DNA of 64,000 nt from Trissonchulus latispiculum (lineage: Eukaryota; Nematoda; Enoplea; Enoplida; Ironidae): assembly GCA_030248195.1 (NCBI GenBank), contig JASAND010011024.1, forward strand, positions 1-64,000. Reading direction: 5' to 3'. Numbering within the stretch: the stretch's first letter is position 1; every line of letters starts with the position of its first letter. This document shows positions 55,893-64,000 of this stretch, one piece after another. The translations under genes and the position numbers were made by a program. Under the pieces are notes generated by a model. That model saw only the letters and a list, made by a program, of their open reading frames with translations. It ran no database searches and was not told where the DNA came from.

Positions 55893-56350
55893 TTCCCGCA
55901 TATGTACTGTAGAGTGTATATATTTCCGGTGTCAAGTTTTATGGTCTTATGTTTCATCGTTTTGACTTTCTTGTATTGTATTTTATTAATGCTGTATGGT
56001 TAGGTTTTTACTTCTATTATTGGCCCTGAATTTACACCAGCAATATCGTATTGTGTGCATTATGCAACCAGTAAGTTGGTTGTTTGTGAAGAATTTTCTC
56101 GTTTGTCACTACTGGTTTACACTTTGTTTATCAACTGAAGTTGGTTATGCGCGAGTGATTATGAAATAAATGCGAACTTGTCTGCTGAAAACGAAATACT
56201 AAAGTCTGGCACAAAAATGTGTGTACAAAATCTGTAGGCCTCCAGTGAACTCAATATACATAGTAACCCCATAAAACCATATATTTTCGGAATCCTTGCA
56301 GCGAGACAAACATTTTTATGAAATTTAAAATTTTTTAAAATTTCAAAAAT

Positions 56351-58625
56351 TTTAAAATATCGGTTTTTCGGGGAATTTTTTCGGACCGTGAAAGCTATTT
56401 AGCTCATTCTTTCCGAAAAAGTTTCCCGTCCGAAGACGCATCGATTGACACAAGAACGAAAAAAATCGGTTGAGAAGTAAGCATTTTATTCCAAAATTTC
56501 GTTTTTCCATTTCCTTTGATGTTTGCCGCTTTTTGCAAATTTGACTGGTTATTACTCGTGACTTGCTCAACGAAAAAAGTTTTCGATTAGATTTTCAGGA
56601 CCGCCTAGGCGCCCGCTTTCACCTAATACATGTGGTATTTCAAATTTTGAAAGTCGATTTTTTGAAAATACCACTTTTTGACCCAAAATTTCGGCATAGC
56701 AGTTATGGCAAAAGTGAGTAAAATAACATAATCATAAAATTCAAGCTGAGCTGAATCCAACGATATAAAGCTTTTGTTGCTACGAATTATATTGCGCCAG
56801 CAATGAATTTTTATACAATATCCCTTATTTCAGCTGGTTTTGCTAGTTTACACTGCTTAAGGGGGGGGGTCCATTTTTGGCCGATTTTTCGACCATCTCC
56901 GATTTTGCTCGTTTTCACATATTTTGTTCTCCGATTGGTATATTTTAACGAGTTTTTGAAATTGAAGTCGGATCTTTTACGGTTAATGAGTAATTTCACT
57001 TCAAAGTTGAGATCTCATGTGTTAAACATAGGAAACTGGAAAAGTTTCAATTTTTTGACTAGTGTCAAAAAATCTCGAAACTGGACAAAGATTATCAGCA
57101 TAATTTGGTATCGTTAGAAACGTCTATTTATACACTTTGATTTGTTGGAATTAGATTTTTGATTTAGGCCTTTGAATTTTTTTAAATAATTTTTGAAACC
57201 TGCTGACTGCGAAAATTGACGTTTTTCGATAGTGGAAACTGGGGGGTTGTAACTTTGAGCAAGCATTACAAAACTTCAAAGGCCTAAATCAAAAATCTAA
57301 TTCCAACAAATCAAAGTATATAAATAGACGTTTCTAACGATACCAAATGATGCTTATAATCTTTGCCCAGTTTCGAGATTTTTTGACACTAAAAATTTGG
57401 TTTTTTACCAAAAGTTTGAATTTTTTCGATTTTTTGCCTATTACGTGAGACCATTGCAATCAGCAGCTACCAAATGCCAAAATATCTCGTTTCACGTTAT
57501 TTCTGGTGGCTGCAGTTCAGTGTTGACTACAATTATTCCTTCTAAGTAGCCCAACGTGGTCGCTGCATCCCAATCTGTCGGACTGGCACCCATATAGCAA
57601 AAATATCGATTTTTTCAAATTTCTCAAAACATGACAAATTTGACATCAATCGAAAGCTTTTAATGTGGGGAACAGTTTTTCTTCTTGGGCTATGGTCCGC
57701 AAATGCACACAATTGAAGTTAATGGCTGTTAAAGGGTTTTGTGATCTAACCTCAACATTGGCTTTGCTGCTCCCTAAAAGTCGTTAAAAAGGCATGAAAT
57801 CACGTTTAGCCTGCCAACACCGGGGCAAAATTAATTCTTTAGATCAATTTTAAAATGTACACCCCATTGAAGCTCCAAAATCGAAGATTGTATAAGGAAA
57901 ATTGCTTTAGTCTCAAGCGGTACCCTCGTTTCGCCCATTATTACAATTGCAAGCAGTTGATAGCTCGTAACTCGCGGAGACATGGATGAAACAACTCAAT
58001 ATTTAAACTTGGTACGCACAACATGTGTGGCTACATTATGTGTAAAAATGAGCGAAATCCGTGACTACAAATTTTTTCATGGTGGACCCCCCCCCTTAAG
58101 TCAAATCACGGCGGCAACATCAAAGAGAGCCAAAAACCAGCTGAAATAAGGGATATTGTTTAAAAATTCATTGCTGGCGCAATATAAGTCGTAGTAACAA
58201 AAGCTTTATATCGTTGGATTCAGCTCAGCTTGAATTTTATGATTGTTAGTTTTACTCACTTTTGCCAGAATTGCTATGCCGAAATTTTGGGTCAAAAAGT
58301 GGTATTTTTCGAAAAAATCGACTTTCAAAATTTGAAATACCACATATATTAGGTGAAAGCGGGCGCCTAGGCGGTCCTGAAAATCTAATCGAAAAATTTT
58401 TCCGTTGAGCGAGTCGCGAGTAATAACCAGTCAAAGTTGCAAAAAGCGGGAAACATCAAAGGAAATGGAAAAACGAAATTTTGGAATAAAATGCTTATTT
58501 CTTAACCGATTTTTTTCGTTCTTGTGTCAATCGATGCGTCTTCGGACGGGAAAATTCTTCTGAAAGAATGAGCTGAATAGCTTGCACGGTCCGAAAAAAT
58601 TCCCCGAAAACCGATATTTTTAAAT
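56351..58625. mobile_element. Palindromic element interrupted at its centre
   Basis: 56355-56866 is the reverse complement of about 58100-58622 (ATATCGGTTTTTCGGGGAAT pairs with ATTCCCCGAAAACCGATATT). The centre is split by the TTAA element 56871-58095, so the original was a nearly perfect 1.0-kb hairpin. Its arm segment GACCCAAAATTTCGGC also resembles FB1 arms at 3650 and 9460. Confidence 0.78.
56871..58095. mobile_element. TTAA element with poly-G tips (second family member)
   Basis: TTAA at 56867-56870 and 58096-58099 flanks a G run and GTCCATTTTTGGCCGATTTT, and the inverse end GGTGGACCCCCCCCC. Inner parts 57085-57175 and 57280-57375 are inverted copies of each other. The ends match 36672-39487, but the middle differs in length and content. 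Confidence 0.82.
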
Positions 58626-60862
58626 TTTTGAAATTTTAAGGTGCTGGTATCGCTTTGTGTAAATTTGACCCTCTAGGCTTTATTTCTTTATGAAAGTGGA
58701 TGAAACTTTCCAAATATACTATTTTGGTGCTTTTTAACATTCTGGGACCAGTCCCGTATTTTTAGGTGCAAAGATGAGATATATTTCTATTTTTTGCCAC
58801 TATATTCTCTCAGTACATAGTCGAGACACCGGATTGGTTGTTATGGCTGGAACGTTGACACCAAAATGAACATTTTTGCTCTTACAACCTTTGAGCTGCT
58901 TCCAGTGGTTAAATCAGTATAAGCCAAAAACGATTTTTGGGGCCCAAAAACGGCGATTTTCGAAGAAATCAGGTTTTTGTTAATTACTGCCAAATCTTAC
59001 GGACAATTTTAATCTCTTTATACTCAATCGATACGTCGTCCAATTGTACATTTTATCAATGCCTATTCGCTGGAATTCGTAGCTTTAAGCTAGAGATTTG
59101 ACCGAAAAACCATTTTGTCAAAACTGCGATTATTTTGTTTTGAACATCTATTTCTCAAAAACTACCCAATGGATTTTTTCTTCCAGCCTGATTTTCGGCT
59201 GGATGAAAATTCGCCCTATTGCGGAGGGACATTTTTCTTGGTTTGAGCCAAAACGTCTCCAGTTGCGAGAAAACTGAACATAAAGTTGCGAAATTTCGTG
59301 CCGCCGCACATTTGCCGGTTTCTCTGGAGTATTGAGACTTGTTGAGCCAAATCCAAAAAAATGTCCCTCGGCACACATGTCCTTCATATCATGGCACAAG
59401 AAGAAATTTCGGCCGCTTCTACAGTTTTGAGAAATCAATGTTCAAAAAGTTTTGGTATAAATTCAGCCAGTCAGATGTCAGTATGTCAAAAATTTTAGCT
59501 AATTTGTTGCTAATTTTGCTGGTTTCGTAGGCTCATATGAATGTACAAATTATAAGCTTTAAGACGATGTATAAAGCTCTTTCCAACTCCAAAAATTGCG
59601 AAATTTATAGCGTTTTAAAAAATCACCACAAAAGCACTGCACAAAAGGATACCACCTTAAGGTGGTGATTCCTTTTGGGCACATATTGTTGCTTGACGGC
59701 TCAAAGCAAGATGCAATTTGATGAAACTTTCCAAAATAAGTTCATTTGGTGTTCTAACACCCTTCGTGCAATCCCGCTTCAAAATTTCGAGATTTCCGTT
59801 CTGGACGGTTTTCGGCAATTTCTGACAGTTGAGCAGCAACTGCATAGTTATGACTATACTCATTTGAAAGATCTCGTTGAGCTCTACATTTGTGCTTTTG
59901 GAAGCAAGTTTCTAGCTCTTTTCTAGTGTGAGATATAGCCGATTTTCCTATTTTGACGTTGAAAACTTGTCATTTTTGCAGAAATCAAATAATCCACGAT
60001 TTCTTGAGCTACGCAAGCAGTAAAATTTTACTAAGGGTGTCGATTTGAAGGTCTCGTCGAGGCCGATTATCCGAGGCATGATACTCTTCCAACTGCTATC
60101 CCGTACGCTGCTATCATAAAAATGTAGTTTTTGCAAAAATATAACCAAATTTTTTTCCAGCATTGTGGAGCATCTATTATGCAAGCTGGAAGGTTGCCAG
60201 TTAGTAGACGTGTTTTACACAAAAATATCCAGAGACCCTTTTTTAGTTGCCCCGATTGCTGCCTTTTAGCTAAAGTGGCCGCTTGCTAAAGTTGGGAAAA
60301 GTAGGCAAAATCCAGGTTGCGCAAACATTTTAGCTAATTTCTTCATAACGAAGAGTGATTTCATGATAATTAAAAAAGGGTCCCCAGCTATTTGATAGCA
60401 GAATCGAATGATGTAGCCGAGGTCTCACGAAAAAATTTACTTTATTCTGCAAAAAATCTGGAAAATTAAAGTACTTCAAAAATCCAGGAAAATAGTTTCC
60501 GATTACTGAAGTTAGTTTCATTGCATTCATTAGAAAGAGAAAATATTAAGCTCCATTTTGATATAAAAATGACTTCTTAACTCTAAGTAATGAATGAGTA
60601 ATAAGGGTTCAAAGTTGATGTCTCCAAAAGGAATCACCACCTTAAAAAATTTTAAATTTTATAAAAATGTTTGTCTCGCTGCAAGGATTCTGAAAATATA
60701 TGGTTTTATGGGGTTACGACGTATATTGAGTTCACTGGAGGCCTTACAGATTTTGTACACACATTTTTGTGTCAGACTTTAGGTATACATTTGTTTGTTT
60801 GCTTTTAACGCAAATATAGCAAACCAACTATGATATTAGAGAAAATTAATTGTGGTATAAGT

Positions 60863-63493
60863 CAGAATTGTATGCGGGCCGATTTTTCCGGCCCGCTCTC
60901 GGCCCGCAGCCAGCGCTTTATGACATCGGCCCGCATCAACCCGTTTTAATTTTAAACCAAACGTTTTAATGCACCCAAATGAAAATTCCATTTCCCAAAA
61001 CCCCAAAGGGGCCATTCAGAGTTGTATGCGGGCAGCGGGTACCCGCGGGTACCCGCGGGTACCCGCGGGGCGGGGCGGGGCGGGCCGAATTTTACTACCC
61101 GCGCGGGCCGCGCGGGCCGATGCGGGCCGATTTTGGCTACTTTCCTGGGCTAATTTTGCTTTATAGAAATTTCATACATATGTACCAAATCACATACAAA
61201 AGGAGGCAATATTTCAGAATTTTAAACATTACTTGACTTCGTTATGCCATTCGATTCCTTCAGCATGCACTACATCATACTCAGTTAGCATTATCAGCGT
61301 ATCGAGTAATAACCTGTAGCTGTTGAGTAAAACATATAAACCCATGAAAACTACAGGTTTTATTTGTATTGAAAATGTACAAGTCTAACTTGTAATCTAT
61401 TATACCAAAGTATCACTTGAGAAAAATATCAACGATGTCCTGTAGAAATTATATATATAAATCGAAACTTATTTATCATCTACAAACTTGAATCCTGTGG
61501 TTTCTACATGAACTTTTTTTAAGTGTTTAGCACTGAAAGTGGGGGTCAGCAATTGGCGCAGTAACTGAATTTTTAGTTTAATTTCGGAACTTCGTGTTGG
61601 AAACTTAAGCACCTAAATATAAATCTATGATAACTTCTCACTGACGACTTTAATTCATTTAAGGAGCTGGTAACCTTTAGTTGCGGCACGGATACTGGAT
61701 TTTTCTGACCTGATTGAAGTACAGGCCTCAAGCTTAACGGGAAGAAATGTTATATAAGATCCTGAATTATTGAGCAAACATTTTTGAACATCGATTTTTC
61801 AAAACTGTAGAATTGTCGAGTCGAGTCTTCATTGTCGAGAAAATCCGCCAAATGCGCATTGAGTTTTCTTGCTACTCATTATGTTCTAGCCAAAACCAAG
61901 AAAAGCATTCCTCCACGAAAGTTCGAATTTCCACTCTGCAAAAAATCTCCGGAATCCGTCGAGTAGTTTTTGAGAAATCAACGTTTAAACAAAATAATCG
62001 CAGTTTTGCCAAAATTGTTTTTGGGCCAAATCTCCAGTATAAAGCAATCAACTCCTGCTAATAAACATGCATAAATGTAAACTAGACTGTGTATCGATTG
62101 GATATACATGATCAAAATTGTCCGTTAAGATTTGTAGTATTTTTGAAAAAGCTGATTTCTTCGAAAATTACAATTTTTTGACCCTAAAAATCGTTTTTTT
62201 GATTATACTGACTTAACCACTGGAGATCGCTCGTAGGTTGTAAAGGGAAAATGTTCATTTCGATGTCCTCTTTTCAGCCATAACAACCAATCCGATGTAT
62301 CAACTACTTACTGTGAGAATAGTGGCAAAAACCTAAAGTTTCCATCTTTTCACCTAAAAATGCGTGACTGGTCCGAGAATGGTAAAGAGCACCAAAGTAG
62401 CATAGTTGGAAAGTTTCAGCTATTTAAGTAAAGGATTAAAGCCGTATGAGTCAAAAATACCCGAAAGGAAACCAATAAACCAGTACCTTAAGGTCACTTA
62501 CAGCCCAGAGAAGTTCCACAGCATACGGCGTTGTGGGGAAACTGTGTGTGTTTGCTGCAGCTGCGGCGCTGCCGCTTTCAAAACCAATTTTCATTTTTCG
62601 CACAATTAATATCTGGTTAGTTAAGCTCGTTAAGGTGCTGAAAGAAACTCGCTCTCAAGGATATATGCGACAAACATTTAAAAAAATGAGCAAACTCCCC
62701 GCCCCAAAAATTTTTCATGGCGTACCCTTTTAGTTAAGGGAAGCTAAGCTTTAGTTACCACTTTAGGAACAGTAAATTGGTAGACAATAAAGTTCAAATC
62801 AAACGAACAGAAAAATTTGCCGGATCCGGAAGTATCTTTGAAAATACATCAGTTTTGGCGCTCAGGTACTACATAGGAAGCAATTTTTACGTGCGGGTAC
62901 CTGCGGGCCGGTTTTCGCGTGTGCGGACCGCGGGCCGGAGTGTTGCGGGCCGCGGTCATAAGGTGCGGGCTGCGGGCCGGGCGCGGGCCGGAAAAATCGG
63001 CCCGCATACAACTCTGGGGCCATTATAATCTAAAGTCATTTCAGCATAGTCATTTTAGTTCCTGTAAGCTGCACTGGACGAAAAAGTATATAATCGTTGC
63101 CAAAATATGACAGACTTTCTACGGACTACTGACTATGCAAGCCAGAGAGAGGATTGTCACTTATCAGATTTGTCTGCTTGTATATCGTTCGTTGCACTTG
63201 ATTTATATGTATTTTGTAGTAATCGTTTGGAGTGCAGAAAATAGACAAACCCAAATTGCTAACAACCTATGGTTACTCTGTAGTGAAGAAAGATTTTATA
63301 ACTATGAACGGGGTTCAGCCGCTCAGCTATTTGTTGGTGGTATCAAATTGCATAACGAAGTAAACTGTTAAAAAATCTGAAATATTGACTTGGAATATAT
63401 GAAACTTCTGAAATTTCATGCAGGCCGGGCAGGTAGCAAATTTCGGCCCGTCCGCCCCGTCCCGAGGGGACCCGCGGCCAGCATACAACTCAG
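60863..63493. mobile_element. Outer hAT-like element CAGAATTGTATGCGGG
   Basis: The left tip CAGAATTGTATGCGGGCCGA and right tip GGCCAGCATACAACTCAG are flanked by GTATAAGT (60855-60862) and GTGTGAGT (63494-63501), 6 of 8 identical. Its own sequence is about 0.63 kb, split by a 2.0-kb relative inserted at 61017. Confidence 0.75.
61017..63016. mobile_element. Nested hAT-like element CAGAGTTGTATGCGGG, perfect 8-bp duplication
   Basis: GGGCCATT at 61009-61016 and 63017-63024 is an exact 8-bp duplication. The tips are CAGAGTTGTATGCGGGCAGC and GGCCCGCATACAACTCTG. Subterminal arrays of GGGTACCCGC and GCGGGCC words occur at both ends. The 2-kb interior (61750-62400) partly matches 58700-59550 in inverse orientation but has no long ORF. 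The tip and duplication fit the hAT superfamily. Confidence 0.9.
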
Positions 63494-63501
63494 GTGTGAG
63501 T

Positions 63502-64000
63502 ATGCTGGAAGACGCCTTTCAGTCTTTTAGCTACATCAAGTGCCACAATAGCGCCCTCGTAATATGGTCTATTCACGACCTTTGGACCATAATTAAGTTA
63601 AATAAGGCTTGATTTAGTTATTCAGAATTTTTATTGTGCCTCCTAACTAACAAGATTTGTTCTGACCTATCAAGAAAGGATAACCTTTTGTTTCCGATGG
63701 TATATGTGGCTCAATACTTAGTCATTTCCACGCGCTGTTAACGGAATTTCAGTTGGACATGAATATTCAGCTTGTTAGCCTGCATGAATTAGCATTTTGG
63801 CAAATTCAGCGATGCAAATACTTGATTTCAGCTGACTGAGTGAGCTGTAAGCCGCGACAGGAGACTGGAAATTTTATTAGGGATGTTTGGCGCCTCCTCT
63901 AAATTCTGTTACTAGTCCTTGCGCATTGAGCTAAGCAATCTTTTGTTCCTATATATTTATTTAATTACCTATTCATTAGTCCGTGTTTAAAGGCCGTCTT
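63502..64000. other. No gene seen
   Basis: AT-rich sequence at the window edge. No repeat family or exon recognised. Confidence 0.35.

Larger units (their letters stand above)
56199..60782. mobile_element. Outer inverted-repeat element containing a nest
   Basis: CTAAAGTCTGGCACAAAAAT at 56199 is answered by TTTTTGTGTCAGACTTTAG ending at 60782. The inverted arms are about 150 bp (GGCCTCCAGTGAACTCAATA with its complement near 60730). An internal palindrome (56351-58625) and a TTAA element (56871-58095) are nested near its left end. The remaining 58640-60630 has no long ORF. Part of 58700-59200 is the inverse of 61990-62400. Confidence 0.7.

Overview
The window is animal (metazoan) nuclear DNA: AT-rich, with spliced GT-AG introns, microsatellites, CR1/Jockey-type LINE fragments and very dense, nested non-autonomous DNA transposons. 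No prokaryotic gene organisation, rRNA or intact tRNA gene is visible. The phylum cannot be fixed from the sequence; a marine invertebrate is a reasonable guess, not a demonstrated one.

The clearest host gene is a NuSAP (nucleolar and spindle-associated protein) homologue on the + strand at about 44077-49336. Five exons have mutually consistent splice phases, a NuSAP-like basic region and a recognisable C-terminus. Its N-terminal (SAP-domain) exons were not found. The large intron between the first two visible exons holds a complete 2.6 kb repeat element.

Region by region. 1-13260 is one giant imperfect inverted repeat (arms about 6.3 kb, loop about 115 bp at 6309-6422), a foldback-like element called FB1 here. 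It carries 147-bp and 163-bp tandem arrays in each arm. An intact 180-codon single-C2H2-finger ORF (6774-7316) lies in the right arm and its decayed twin in the left arm. Half or partial FB1 copies lie at 13265-16340, 31489-33385 and 43030-43630. 17012-18110 is a dead LINE reverse transcriptase; 33929-34562 is a 5'-truncated LINE inserted in a MITE. 20819-22800 is an inverted-repeat element enclosing a reverse-transcriptase fragment. 23055-26208 has low-confidence ORFs around a hAT-like MITE. 27586-29818 and 44283-46920 are two copies of a second composite foldback family (FB2). 36493-39725, 49484-54365, 56199-60782 and 60863-63493 are nests of elements, many delimited by exact or near-exact 8-bp (hAT-like) or TTAA (piggyBac/Kolobok-like) target duplications.

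Two themes cut across families. Many elements have subterminal arrays of their own short, often self-complementary word (for example GTCTAATTGCAATTAGAC, TACCGTATAATACGGTA, GGTTTAAGGTTTAAGG, GGATTAAACGG, GGCCCGGCCCGG), the usual look of transposase-binding arrays. In addition, FB1 and FB2 share a short hairpin of the ATAGGGG...CCCCTAT type whose stem changes by compensating substitutions between copies. All repeat and element boundaries were read by eye and should be treated as good to a few bases only where a target duplication is quoted.
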